A stretch of DNA of 64,000 bases from Fulvia fulva (Eukaryota > Ascomycota > Dothideomycetes > Mycosphaerellales > Mycosphaerellaceae), in assembly GCF_020509005.1 (NCBI RefSeq), contig NC_063021.1, forward strand, positions 3,953,738 through 4,017,737, read 5' to 3'. The notes beneath the pieces are model-generated. The model did no database searches and had not been told where the DNA came from. It worked only from the letters and a program-made list of their open reading frames with translations. Numbering within the stretch: position 1 is the first letter of the stretch; every line of letters begins with the position of its first letter. Shown in pieces: positions 32,487-42,123 of the stretch. The position numbers and the translations under genes were made by a program.

Positions 32487-33530
32487 CCTGTGGATTGTTC
32501 CAAGCCAGTAGATGCAGCTCGTCTTGCCCAAAAGACTGCTGTTGTTACAGGAGGTCAGTTTGCGCGAACAGACTGCCAGTTCTCAAAGACAATCTGATTG
32601 TCAAAAAGGCGCAAGCGGATTGGGTCAGGCCTATGTCAGAGCACTGGTAGCTGCGAAGTGAGTTCCCAAGTGAGTTGATGAGTACCCGAGGGGACCGTGA
32701 ACTGACAAAGATCAACTTAGTGTACACGTGTGCTTCGGAGACGTCGATGGAGCTGAGGGTCAAAAGCTGGCCGCTGAGCTGAAAGGGTAGGAATCTCCCA
32801 ACACACCTTCCACAATCCAGCGACTGACGCACTCCAGAACAAAATTCGTCCAATGCGATGTCACCAAATGGCAAGACCAACTCCAACTGTTCCAAAAGGC
32901 GGCCGCTTCCTCCCCAACAGGCAAGATCCACTACGTCGTAGCAAACGCAGGTGTAGCACGAAAACATGAAGTCTTTCAATCCGACAGCGATGGCCTGAAA
33001 GAGCCAAACCTGAGCATTGTCGACATCAACCTAAAAGGAGCTCTCTACACCACGAAGCTTGCAATGCATTACTTCATCAAGCAGAACGGCACAGAAGTGC
33101 CGTCTTCGCAGGAAGATACCTGCCTGGTCTTGATCGGCTCTGGCGCCTCCCACCTCGACGTCCCACGAGGTCCACAGTACTCGAGCACCAAATGGACGAT
33201 GCGGGGGATCATACACTCCATGCGAAGGACTACGCACTTCTATGGCAGTCGGATCAACATGATATCCCCATGGTATGTGAGGGCCAAGATTCTGTCCGAG
33301 CAGCTTTCCAGCACGTCCAAGACTCGGGAGTGGAATTTGCGGAGGTGGAGGACGCTGGTCGGTGTCTTCTGAGGATTCTTAGTGATTCTAGAATCAATGG
33401 ACGATCGCTTTTCATTGCTGCGAGGAAGTGGTCGCCTTCAGGATATTTGGATCCGGACTTGGACGGGCTGCCGGACTGGAATTTGATCCGAGAGATTCAA
33501 ACGGACCCAAATGCGGTCTGCACAGGCTGA
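32487..33530 (+). pseudogene. short-chain dehydrogenase/reductase with one frameshift; start not found
   Basis: Classical SDR (Rossmann fold, NAD(P)-dependent). Exons: up to 32553, 32609-32657, 32721-32786 and 32838-33530, with introns of 55, 63 and 51 nt, all GT...AG. Splicing builds KTAVVTGGASGLGQAYV (TGxxxGxG cofactor motif), then VHVCFGDVDGAEGQKLAAEL, KFVQCDVTKWQDQ, YVVANAGVARKHE (NAG motif), LVLIGSGASH and the catalytic YSSTK. Around 33296-33304 the frame shifts by one base: upstream frame WYVRAKILSE, downstream frame AAFQHVQDSGVEFAEVEDAG to the natural C-terminus (ending NAVCTG). A stop at 32484-32486 precedes the first exon and no in-frame ATG follows it, so the start lies in an exon I cannot place. 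Probably decayed like its divergent neighbour, or both carry sequence errors. Confidence 0.75.
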
Positions 33531-33645
33531 AGCTGGTCTGTTTCTGGAGCAGAAACTACAGATGACGAAGTAGTGAGCAGAGTACAGCAGCTTGAGGTCC
33601 ACTTGGACAGCAACAGATCAAAGTCACCACATCACTTTTCGCCAC

Positions 33646-34433
33646 TTACTTCTCAGCAACGACCCACCCATCCATAGCCATATACCTCGCCCTCTCATCC
33701 TCCGCCCACTCCCCAAACTTCCTCTCCGACAGATCAAAAAACGTCTCATCCTCAAACCCCATCATCGGCCCATACCTCCTCGCACTCTCCACCATGCCCC
33801 CAGCCCACATCCTCCTCCCCTCACGCCCCGAGAACCCCCATCCAGCACAACCGGCCTGAATTCTATCCAACGGAAAGCCTGCCTCATGGACCCAGACCTG
33901 GGTGGTCCGTCTAGCTTGCAGGAGCTGTGGGTTCAGCTTGACGGTGGTCTCGCGGTAGACTGTCATGGTGGGGCGCTCGGCGACGTGGAAAGCGTCGGCT
34001 GTGTCGCGGATTGCAAGGAACCCGCCTGGTCTAAGGAGGCGGTGCAGCTCTTTGAGGGCTGAGAGGGGGGTTATTAGGTGGAGCAGGACTTGGTAGGCGT
34101 GTGCGATGTCGGAGGAGTTTGCGGGCATGGTGGCGAGGGCAGATATTTCGCCGATGTGGAAGGAGACGTTTGTGAGGCCGGCTTGTTTGGCGGCTTTTGT
34201 GGCACTCGCGATGTACTCTAGAATCGTGGTGAGTGGTCCCGTGTTCAGAAGCTTGGCTGGAGAGACTCACCATGATTGACATTCACACCCATTACTTCAC
34301 CTTCAGGACATCTCTTCGCAAAGTCCAGCGTGATTGTCCCAGCCCCACATCCAAAGTCCAGGATTCTGCTGTCTGGCTTCAGGTATGGTATTAAATGAGT
34401 AGCATGCTCAGCGACTGTCCTCTTCGAGAACAA
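33646..34433 (-). CDS. class I SAM-dependent methyltransferase
   Basis: At least 244 residues: exon 34433-34271, a 53-nt intron (34270-34218, GTGAGT...TCTAG) and exon 34217-33646. Motif I is ILDFGCGAGTITLDFAKRCP (SAM binding). Splicing joins GVNVNH to EYIASATKAAKQAG. Motif II/III region: SSDIAHAYQVLLHLITPLSAL then LLRPGGFLAIRDTADAF, as in UbiE/COQ5-like enzymes. The C-terminus carries aromatic segments (FSGREGRRMWAGGMV...RYGPMMGFEDETFFDLSERKFGEW). The true start is uncertain: QFDKLFSKRTVAEHA reads further upstream, and a short first exon (for example MASSNDQ near 34491) would need an unusually short 25-nt intron. Substrate unknown. Confidence 0.8.
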
Positions 34434-34999
34434 TTTATCGAACTGGCTGTAAACAGTCAGTTCGGCGCTACCTGATCGTTGCTGGACGCCATGCGAACCT
34501 CTACCTCAGGGAACGATACTGGTACTAGTCAACTATATATGGGCTGCGCTTGCTGCCATATATCGATCTCAAACCAGCGTGCAGGGCACATGGAGGCCTC
34601 CAGGTAAGAGCCGAGCTCGGTGATCATCCTACGAGCTGCCGCATGTGGAAATTTTGCATTTTCTGAAGAGAGAGAGAGCTCCAAGCCATAGCGTCTGTTC
34701 TGCATTGCACTAACGATTCATTTGTCTGGCCGATGACAGGCGTCGGGTGAACACGAAATTTGATCGAAAGGCCATAATGTCTGCTTGGCCGCGAAAAGAC
34801 CGCTGCAGAGCTCTTCGTAAGCCCGAGATGCAAAGATTGATGGTTGCGAACACTGGCTGCAGCCCTCTTCATCTGCGAGGAACATGGCGGCCACTGGGGT
34901 ATGACTGGACTGCCCACAGCTCGAGATTTCGCATAGAGCGTCGCGCATACGTACATGCACCTATGCCCTCTTCCAAAGACACCGTTCTCACACCGCACC
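34434..34999. other. intergenic, no gene recognised
   Basis: Holds the unresolved 5' end of the methyltransferase gene in its left part. No other coding support. Confidence 0.45.
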
Positions 35000-35533
35000 T
35001 TAAAGCGCATAAAACAAACTCGCGCCCTGCAACACCGCATCAATCTTGCCCGCTGCCAGCGCGCCCGCCGCAACCTGATCCAAACTCAACTTCGCTCCCA
35101 CCGCCAGCGAAAACGTCTCATGATCATATTTCAAAAGATCAATAGTAGCCTTGACCAAACTCGTCAACTCCGCCTGATCAAACAGCGGTTTCTTCGCCTT
35201 GATCACTTCGATCCCCTCCGGAATAGACACTCCAACTGAATCGTCCACGTGGTCGACGATTCTCTTGCTTTCTGCAGAGGTGAAACGGGGCGAGGCGTTT
35301 GCGTCGGCGAAGCCTTGGCGGTTGATGGCGTGGACGGCGAGAGAGGCGTTGAAGACGGGGGAAGCTTCTTGGATTCCGCCGGTGTAGGCGGTGACTGCGG
35401 CGGTGAGGGCGCGGACTGTGGTGTCGATGCCCGTTATGTCGTCGAAGACGGCTTGGGCGTCGCGTTTGATGAGATTTGGGGTCGTGGCTGCTATGGCCAG
35501 TGGAGCCAGGAAGAGGAGGTTGAAGACGCGCAT
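35000..35533 (-). CDS. HsbA-like hydrophobic surface-binding secreted protein
   Basis: A 177-residue single-exon secreted protein. Signal peptide MRVFNLLFLAPLAIAA, then a Lys-Arg (LIKR) possible pro-site. The body is a helical, cysteine-free domain: AVFDDITGIDTTVRALTAAV, TAYTGGIQEASPVFNASLAV, SIPEGIEVIKAKKPLFDQAE, LVKATIDLLKYDHETFSLAV, and LSLDQVAAGALAAGKIDAVL. This matches the fungal hydrophobic surface binding protein A family in length and motif order. HsbA adsorbs to hydrophobic surfaces and recruits hydrolases such as cutinase; some relatives are cell-wall or virulence-associated. Start chosen at the only Met before the leader. Confidence 0.88.
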   Translation of the reverse strand: MRVFNLLFLAPLAIAATTPNLIKRDAQAVFDDITGIDTTVRALTAAVTAYTGGIQEASPVFNASLAVHAINRQGFADANASPRFTSAESKRIVDHVDDSVGVSIPEGIEVIKAKKPLFDQAELTSLVKATIDLLKYDHETFSLAVGAKLSLDQVAAGALAAGKIDAVLQGASLFYAL

Positions 35534-35901
35534 GTTTGATGAGTTGAGGTGCAGGTGTTGTACTGGTCTTGATATGGTCGTAAGGTTGTTGCTGTGCTAC
35601 TTGGACTTTCTTTGTTCTTGTATTCATGCAAGGCAACTCTACGCCGAGGTGATCTGCAGGCGTGCGTTGCATCATTGGTACTCGCTCAGACAGGTACCCA
35701 ACAGCTAGGCCGTTTTGCCAGCAAGTGCCTGAACAGAGTTTGGCTTGGAAGAGCCGCGTGAGGGTTCCTGCACTGCATCGTGATGATGCGAGCTGTACGA
35801 GTTTGTTAAGTTGCACATGTCAACCACATGTGGCTGTTGTGCATTGACCGAATACAAATGCAGATGCCGGAAAGTCTATATGTATTCAGTTTGAAATTGC
35901 T
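35534..35901. other. intergenic, no gene recognised
   Basis: Upstream region of the HsbA-like gene and downstream of the Atg22-like gene. Nothing else seen. Confidence 0.5.
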
Positions 35902-37689
35902 CTATCGCTGTGCTTCATCTTCATCGTCAGGCTGCTGTCGTAAAAGTCCTTCACCGGCATCCGTCTCACGTTCATCGTCGTAGTCCTGCATCGTGATGCC
36001 GCCTGTGGCATGTGCGATGTGCTTCGACATAGCCACGGCCTCTGCCCTGCCTTTCTGGACGTCGACCAGGTACACCAGCGGCATTGGCAACGCGATCAGT
36101 ATAGCCAGAAAGCCAAAAGCAGGTCTGATGGTTCCGACAGCATCCACCATCGCACCGACAATGGCAGGTCCTACCGCAGAGCTGCCCTTGTCCGTGATGG
36201 CATACAAAGCATAAAATGCAGCTTCACTTCCAGGCGGAATGATCTCGCCATAGAAAGAGCGGCAATAGCTCGAGAGGCCACCCATTACGAAGCCGTGCAC
36301 GAAGCCGAGAGGGTAGATTTCCCACGCTTGCTGGAGGCCCAGCACGCCCCAGGATTTGATGAATGGTACGAACCCCAGCAGACCGTACAGCGGAATGATT
36401 TCCATAATGATCATGCAGCCGATGATGGTATGCTTCGTCTGCAGTTTCAGCCTTCTCAAGATGTGTGGCCAGGTAAAAGCGCCAGCAATACCGGAAAGCG
36501 TGGCTGTTATGGAAAGCAGAGCAATAGCGGTCGTGCTCATTTCTAGTTCGGTCCGTGCGAACATGATCGCTGTACCGGACACGGTGGCGATGGCATCCGA
36601 TAGGAGGAACCACGCAATCAAGAACACCCAAACTTGGCGCAGCTTCGCGGCAGTCTTGACAGTCTTCCAGACTGAGCCCCAGGCAAAGACGAGGTATTGC
36701 ACCACAGCTGGCAGCTTCGACTTCCAAGGTTGCACCACTCTCAGTGACGGCCCGGGACGATCGCGTAGCCAGAGAGATCCTGGCAATGTGAGCAGAGACC
36801 AGCATACTCCGACTAGCAACAGCACACAGCGCAACGGCGTGGACTCAGATGCAAAGTTTGCTTTCTTCAGCAAGACGAGCAGAATGATGCACAGAATCTG
36901 TACCGAGACCGCCGCTGCATACCCCAAGCCCACGCCTTTGGACGAGATCTGGGTCGACAGCTTGAGCTCCGGCGAAGTCTTGTCAGCCTGACCGCATGCT
37001 GCCTGACTTTTGGTCTGAGCATGCGATACTGTCGGATGATTCGCAGCAAGCAGCGGCAAGAACGAGTTAAGCAACACGAACGTCGAGCCGAGGCAGACCA
37101 CGCCAATGATAGTGAACAGTGACCCCAAGAGGTAAACCTTCGGCCACACAAAGACCATCGACATGGTCAGAAAGGCTCCAGTGAAGGCGAAGCCCATCAT
37201 GAGACGCTTCCTGTAAGTGCCATAGTCGGCCACTGGACTGAACGAGATCAAGACCAGCGCCTGGACGAACACGGCCATGCTGAACGTGTACATGGCGAAG
37301 CTCTGAGTTGCGATAGGGCGTCCGAATGGCCAGATCACGCATTGGTTGCTCAGGTCATCGTTGCTGGACTCTGCGGCGCGAGCGACAGTTTCGGCAAGTC
37401 TTCGTGCGGCGTTTCCTGCCTTGGGCTTGATGCAGGATGAGACGCCATCGCTGCGGAGTACACCAGCTTCGCGTGCGAACTGCTCGAGCGTCACGGGGGC
37501 GAAGGAGCCTACAGAGCGTAAGTGCTTGTTCATTACCTTGTGTTCCACCTGCTTACCAACTCCGCAGACAGCATAAATCTCAGCTGCCAGGCCAGTGCTG
37601 TACCATCCCCGGAGCTCTCGCTCTGATGTCGGGCTCACGTCTTCGTTGTCATAGCGCGGAGCTCGAAAGCTATGCTCTGCCTCTGCCAT
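35902..37689 (-). CDS. Atg22-like vacuolar amino-acid effluxer (MFS)
   Basis: About 579 residues. Exon 1 is 37689-37557 and exon 2 is 37508-35902; the 48-nt intron (37556-37509, GTAAGC...TGTAG) is in frame, so the unspliced frame is open, but removal gives the family sequence AAEIYAVCGVG-SFAPVTLEQFARE. N-terminus: ERELRGWYSTGLAAEIYAV, the Atg22 hallmark (GWYxYxxAxEVF). About 12 membrane segments follow, including SFAMYTFSMAVFVQALVLIS, ADYGTYRKRLMMGFAFTGA, VFLIAWFLLSDAI and SSYCRSFYGEIIPPGSEAAF, then a conserved FYALYAITDKGSSAVGP block. The cytosolic tail is acidic (DDEDEAQR). Atg22 family members release amino acids from the vacuole after autophagic breakdown; some fungal paralogues transport other solutes. 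Divergent from the deformylase gene at 38131. Confidence 0.9.
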   Translation of the reverse strand: MAEAEHSFRAPRYDNEDVSPTSERELRGWYSTGLAAEIYAVCGVGKQVEHKVMNKHLRSVGSFAPVTLEQFAREAGVLRSDGVSSCIKPKAGNAARRLAETVARAAESSNDDLSNQCVIWPFGRPIATQSFAMYTFSMAVFVQALVLISFSPVADYGTYRKRLMMGFAFTGAFLTMSMVFVWPKVYLLGSLFTIIGVVCLGSTFVLLNSFLPLLAANHPTVSHAQTKSQAACGQADKTSPELKLSTQISSKGVGLGYAAAVSVQILCIILLVLLKKANFASESTPLRCVLLLVGVCWSLLTLPGSLWLRDRPGPSLRVVQPWKSKLPAVVQYLVFAWGSVWKTVKTAAKLRQVWVFLIAWFLLSDAIATVSGTAIMFARTELEMSTTAIALLSITATLSGIAGAFTWPHILRRLKLQTKHTIIGCMIIMEIIPLYGLLGFVPFIKSWGVLGLQQAWEIYPLGFVHGFVMGGLSSYCRSFYGEIIPPGSEAAFYALYAITDKGSSAVGPAIVGAMVDAVGTIRPAFGFLAILIALPMPLVYLVDVQKGRAEAVAMSKHIAHATGGITMQDYDDERETDAGEGLLRQQPDDEDEAQR

Positions 37690-38130
37690 TCACGAATGTC
37701 TGGGCGTGGGTGGTGTTTGTTTGTGCCATGGCGGCCATGTCAACAGAAAGAAGAATCGAGGTGCCGCGTCATTCCGATGGATTGAGATGTTCAGGCCATG
37801 CATATTACGCTAGCCTCAAAAAGAGTGATCGGCAGCGCTGGCCGCACCTGCATCTCCCAGTCTTGTCTCGGCCAACACATGCGTGCAGCAGCTTCCTCCT
37901 CCGCTGACAGGTGAATGGAATGGTATAGACACTATCATTGCGCTCTGGCTGCTACAAATGCGCAGGAGTGAAGCACAGCTAAGTTCTAACGTCTTCCCCG
38001 TCATGTCCATCCCCTGCTCCGCCGGTTTCGGCTCGTCCCAGACTCCGTGCACGCTCTTACCCGATTTTGCCCTCAATTATGAATCATGCCATACGTGGAC
38101 ATTCAGCACTCCAGCTCCTGGCAGCAATTG
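37690..38130. promoter_or_regulatory. shared divergent promoter, Atg22-like and deformylase genes
   Basis: 441 nt between head-to-head start codons (37689 minus, 38131 plus). No clear TATA box was seen. Bidirectional use is inferred from layout. Confidence 0.45.
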
Positions 38131-39105
38131 ATGGCTGCCCTGCGCTGCTTCTCTCGAACATCGGCATTCAACACAAGCTCGAGATTCACTGCACCCGTCG
38201 CCGGCCGAGCATTCCATCGAGCGAGCTTCGCCACAAAGTCCAGATCCACACCCATCAAAATGTCCAAGGACCACATTCTCACGCTGTCATGCCCAGACAA
38301 GCCAGGAATCATCCACACGGTCACTGGACTGCTGGCAAAGCACAATCTCAACATCCTGGACCTGCAGCAATTCTCCGACCCTGATCTGAACAAGTTCTTC
38401 ATGCGAGTACATTTCGGGCATGCGGATTCGACAGAACACTTGGCGCAGCCTTTCGCCGAGCTCAAAGATGACCTGAACATGGACTACGACATCGTGCCAA
38501 CATCTCAAAAACCACGCGTGCTCATCATGTGCTCCAAAATCGGACACTGCCTCAACGACCTGCTCTTCCGACAAAAGACCAACCAGCTCAACATCGAGGT
38601 GCCATTGATCGTATCCAACCACCCTGAATTTGAATCCCTGGCCAAGAGCTACGATGTCCCGTTCCACCACTTGCCAGTCACGAAGGACACCAAAGCCGAG
38701 CAGGAAGGCCGCATTCTGGAGTTGGTCAAAGAGAACAAGGTCGACCTCATTGTCCTTGCACGGTACATGCAAGTCCTCTCCCCAACTCTCTGCGAAGCGA
38801 TGAGTGGCAAGATCATCAATATCCACCACTCCTTCTTGCCTTCTTTCAAGGGTGCCAAGCCGTACCACCAGGCGTATGACCGAGGTGTGAAGATTATGGG
38901 CGCGACGGCACATTTCGTTACGGCGGATTTGGATGAGGGTCCGATAATCGAGCAGCGTATCACTAGAGTTGACCACAGCATGCAGCCGAAGGAGTTGGTG
39001 GAGGAAGGGTCAAATGTGGAGACGCAGACTCTGGCTGCGGCGGTCAAGTGGTGGTCGGAGAAGAGGTTGTTTCTGAATGGAACGAAGACTGTTGTGTTCA
39101 ACTAG
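38131..39105 (+). CDS. formyltetrahydrofolate deformylase, mitochondrial form likely
   Basis: Hydrolyses 10-formyl-THF to formate and THF in one-carbon metabolism. 324 residues from the Met at 38131, whose first 40 residues (MAALRCFSRTSAFNTSSRF...) look like a mitochondrial presequence: many Arg/Ser/Ala, no acid. An upstream in-frame Met exists at 38086, and an internal Met (MSKDHILTLSCPDKPG) could give a cytosolic form. Domains: an ACT domain (HILTLSCPDKPGIIHTVTG to FFMRVHFGHAD), then a formyltransferase-fold catalytic domain with KPRVLIMCSKIGHCLNDLLF, IVSNHPEF, NIHHSFLPSFKGAKPYHQAY (catalytic Asn/His) and GATAHFVTADLDEGPII (catalytic Asp). The C-terminus is intact (NGTKTVVFN-stop). No intron. 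Length is close to bacterial PurU plus the presequence. Confidence 0.95.
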   Translation: MAALRCFSRTSAFNTSSRFTAPVAGRAFHRASFATKSRSTPIKMSKDHILTLSCPDKPGIIHTVTGLLAKHNLNILDLQQFSDPDLNKFFMRVHFGHADSTEHLAQPFAELKDDLNMDYDIVPTSQKPRVLIMCSKIGHCLNDLLFRQKTNQLNIEVPLIVSNHPEFESLAKSYDVPFHHLPVTKDTKAEQEGRILELVKENKVDLIVLARYMQVLSPTLCEAMSGKIINIHHSFLPSFKGAKPYHQAYDRGVKIMGATAHFVTADLDEGPIIEQRITRVDHSMQPKELVEEGSNVETQTLAAAVKWWSEKRLFLNGTKTVVFN

Positions 39106-39371
39106 AATCGTAGAGAGAGGGTATAGATGATTCGAATGATCACACTTGAAAATCAAAGTCCAGGCTCATCGCAGAATGTTCGTTGCAGATTCAACCTGTG
39201 TGCTCAGACTGTTCGCTTCTTCCAAGCTGCTGGTAGACAGAAAGGTCTCATGAAAGTGATCCATACGAAGACTCAATGCCCTCAGCAAACACGCCTGGGA
39301 CACATATCATCATCGCACATAACCGCTTCCCGCAGAGGAAATCTCCACACTCACCTTCCCAACAAACCACA

Positions 39372-39812
39372 ATGGCAGCAACTCCGTCAAACCCACCCAA
39401 CACCGCCTCCTCCAACTACCACGCCATCACCGACCCGCGTTGGAAAGCCCTCGCAACAAAACTCTACATCTCAATGTGGTACCCATCCGAAGCCTCCGCC
39501 TCCGAATCCGACATCCCCGACGACCTCGCAATGCCAGCTGCCGGCTGTGTAACGCAAGATTTCGAGAGGGCTCTGGGGCAGCTCGCGCATGTGTATGAAG
39601 TCGCACAAGAGAAGGGTGTCCCTATCGAGCGGTTGCGCACGGCTATGGGATCTTATGATGTGCAGACACCCCAGGAGATTAACATGCGCAGTGAAGCGGA
39701 GGCAAGGGGGTATGCTTTGCGGATTTTGGGGGCGGGTATTGCTGCGTCGAAGGCGTGGAATGAGGCGATGAGGAAGATGAGGGAGAGGGCTGAGGAGATG
39801 GGGGGGGCTTGA
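39372..39812 (+). CDS. hypothetical soluble protein
   Basis: 146 residues starting MAATPSNPPNTASSNYHAIT after a leader with ACCACA-ATG context. Features: ITDPRWKALATKLYISMWYP, an acidic patch, FERALGQLAHVYEVAQEKG, and a long C-terminal helix rich in Ala/Arg/Glu (EAEARGYALRILGAGIAASK...MRKMRERAEEM). No signal peptide or membrane segment. It follows the deformylase on the same strand with a 266-nt gap. Family not recognised. The gene ends in a run of G and the next 90 nt are G-rich. Confidence 0.6.
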   Translation: MAATPSNPPNTASSNYHAITDPRWKALATKLYISMWYPSEASASESDIPDDLAMPAAGCVTQDFERALGQLAHVYEVAQEKGVPIERLRTAMGSYDVQTPQEINMRSEAEARGYALRILGAGIAASKAWNEAMRKMRERAEEMGGA

Positions 39813-40860
39813 GGGGTGGGATGGGGTGGGGTGGGATGGTATGTGGGTTGTTTGTGATGGGTGTGCGTGTGAGTGGGCAATATCGATCGGCGCGTGGCTT
39901 TGGTGGATCGGTTTGAGATGTGTAGTTGTGTTCATTGATCCGGCGAGGTTGTTCTGCCTTATGTTGCGCCTCGCAGCTCAAGTTTCGTCTCCTGAATTCC
40001 TATGAACAGCTTCGCATCCTGGGGATAGCAGTGTAGAATTCTCCCTCTTGGTCGATGAGGGAGGAGTCAGATGAAATAGAAAAGAAGAAGGCCTTCTTCC
40101 TATGTCGTACGGCGATCGATGAGGGAATCGGGAGTACCCTCGATGATACACGAAAGTCAGGTCGTTCGTGTCGTTCGTAGCTTTGCGACGGACTCGTGCC
40201 TATGGCGCTGACTTGCACAGATGGAGTCTCCACGGCGCGCATGTACAGCCATTGCCTGAGCGACGGGCAGCATTACTGTCCTTCAGAAGCCGTGTGACTT
40301 AACGATCCTTCTTATCAACAAAGTGGCGGGAAGGAAATCCTTCTCGTGGTTGACCGGGGAATACGAGATGGAAGAGGAAAGAGGTTCGTCTTCGTGTGGC
40401 ATACGAACTTTGGCGAAGCAAGGCTCGGCACGTCGGCAAGCTCGCGCCGAGAGAGGAGAGAATCTGCAGCTAGCGAACGTTTCGATCCTCCACTGCGACA
40501 ACAACGCACGTGCAACGTCACCACCACCGCAGAATCGAGCAGTCGTGATCATCGTCATGGCAGGATCTGGGCGTTCCACTAGACGCTTACGAAGCGATTG
40601 CACGAGCGTGCCGCTTACCACATGTGGCAACTCATCCGAACTACACGGCCTCGGTCTCTTCGCAAAATGACCTCACGAGACGTTATACCATGTTTTGTGC
40701 ATGATGACAGGCGGCGCAGATGGCACGTCCGGATAGTTTGGTAACGAGGCAGTGTGCAGTGTCTTCAAAGGTGGGTGTTCACCCGGTCTCTTTGTTGTTT
40801 CTCTCGTGACCTTTACCAACTCATCTCCTTCAAACAAACGACTGCCCAGACCCAATCAAG
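39813..40860. other. 1-kb intergenic region, no gene recognised
   Basis: Between two plus-strand genes. Frames around 40283-40670 overlap on both strands without motifs. The last 100 nt before the lipase start are pyrimidine/CA-rich, as expected for a fungal leader. Confidence 0.5.
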
Positions 40861-42123
40861 ATGAAGGCAACTCTCATCCTCAGCGCCCTCGTGGCGGGAG
40901 CCCTTGGTCATGACCGTCAAGCAATGATGAGTCGGCCATCTACAGGTCCAAATGGAACAGCTGCTCAGATACTCGCACCACAGCAAGATCCTTGGTATTC
41001 TGCACCAGCGAACTATGAATCTGCAGCTCCGGGCACGATCCTCAAGATCCGGCCTGCCGCTGGCAACCTCACCTCTGTGCAGTCGAACTCTAGCGCAGCT
41101 TACAACATCCTCTACCGGACGACGGATAGCCGGTATAACGCTACATGGGCTGTAACAACACTCTTCGTGCCTGCCAATGCCAGCAGCAACGACAAGCTGT
41201 TGTCGTACCAGATCGCATACGACTCAGCGGACCTTGACGCCAGCCCATCTTATGCTCTATACTCTGGACCCTACCCTGACATCGTCACTGCTCTCGGCCA
41301 AGGATGGTTCGTCAATGTTCCAGACTACGAGGGACCACTGGCATCGTTCACGGCAGGCGCCATCTCAGGCCACGCAACTCTTGACTCCGTCCGAGCAGTC
41401 CTTGCCTCTGGTCTCGGTCTGAACACCACTTCCGCGAAATATGCCATGTGGGGATACTCAGGTGGCGCATTGGCTAGCGAGTGGGCAGCTGAGCTCCAAG
41501 TTCAATACGCCCCAGAGCTCAACTTCGCAGGTGCAGCGCTAGGCGGCCTCACTCCCAACATCAGCAGCGTGTTGTTGGCCGTCTCTGGCAGTCTTCAAGC
41601 CGGTCTTATCCCAGCTGGCATTCTTGGCCTGGCATCTCAGTACCCAGAGCTCGACCAATACCTGACCGATAACCTGAAGACTGATGGTGAATTCAACGCC
41701 ACTGGCTTCCGTGAAGCCACAAACTACACCGTGACCGAGGCAATCGTCGCTTTCGCCAGCCAGGACATCACGCAGTACTTCTCCAACGGCGCAGGCACTC
41801 TCTTCGACCCCATTCCAAGATCCGTCATCAACCGCGAGGGCATCATGGGCTACCACGGCGTTCCAAAGATGCCGGTCTTCGCATATAAGGCCATTATGGA
41901 TGAGGTCAGCCCTGTCAACGACACCGATATTCTGGTCGATCGATACTGCCAGATTGGAGCGACCATCAAGTACGACCGTAATACTATCGGATCGCACTCG
42001 ACCGAATCGGGCAACGGAGAAGCACGCGCGCTGTCGTTCTTGAACAGCGTGTTGGGTGGAATGTATAATGCGACAGGGTGCCAGATTCAGAATGTGACTT
42101 TGAATGGCACGATGAGCTCGTAG
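40861..42123 (+). CDS. secretory lipase (LIP family)
   Basis: A 420-residue secreted alpha/beta hydrolase, single exon. Signal peptide MKATLILSALVAGALG, followed by an early DPWYSAPANYESAAPGTIL typical of the fungal/Candida secretory lipase family. Nucleophile elbow: YAMWGYSGGALASEWAAEL (GxSxG). The likely catalytic acid lies in YKAIMDEVSPVNDTD and the His in IGSHSTESGNGEA. Another family block is VNVPDYEGPLASFTAGAISG. Many NxT/S sequons (for example NATW, NASS, NATG, NGTM) indicate N-glycosylation. One late Cys pair region (CQIGAT, CQIQNV). It hydrolyses triacylglycerols or other esters outside the cell. Start at the first Met, directly after the leader. Confidence 0.93.
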   Translation: MKATLILSALVAGALGHDRQAMMSRPSTGPNGTAAQILAPQQDPWYSAPANYESAAPGTILKIRPAAGNLTSVQSNSSAAYNILYRTTDSRYNATWAVTTLFVPANASSNDKLLSYQIAYDSADLDASPSYALYSGPYPDIVTALGQGWFVNVPDYEGPLASFTAGAISGHATLDSVRAVLASGLGLNTTSAKYAMWGYSGGALASEWAAELQVQYAPELNFAGAALGGLTPNISSVLLAVSGSLQAGLIPAGILGLASQYPELDQYLTDNLKTDGEFNATGFREATNYTVTEAIVAFASQDITQYFSNGAGTLFDPIPRSVINREGIMGYHGVPKMPVFAYKAIMDEVSPVNDTDILVDRYCQIGATIKYDRNTIGSHSTESGNGEARALSFLNSVLGGMYNATGCQIQNVTLNGTMSS

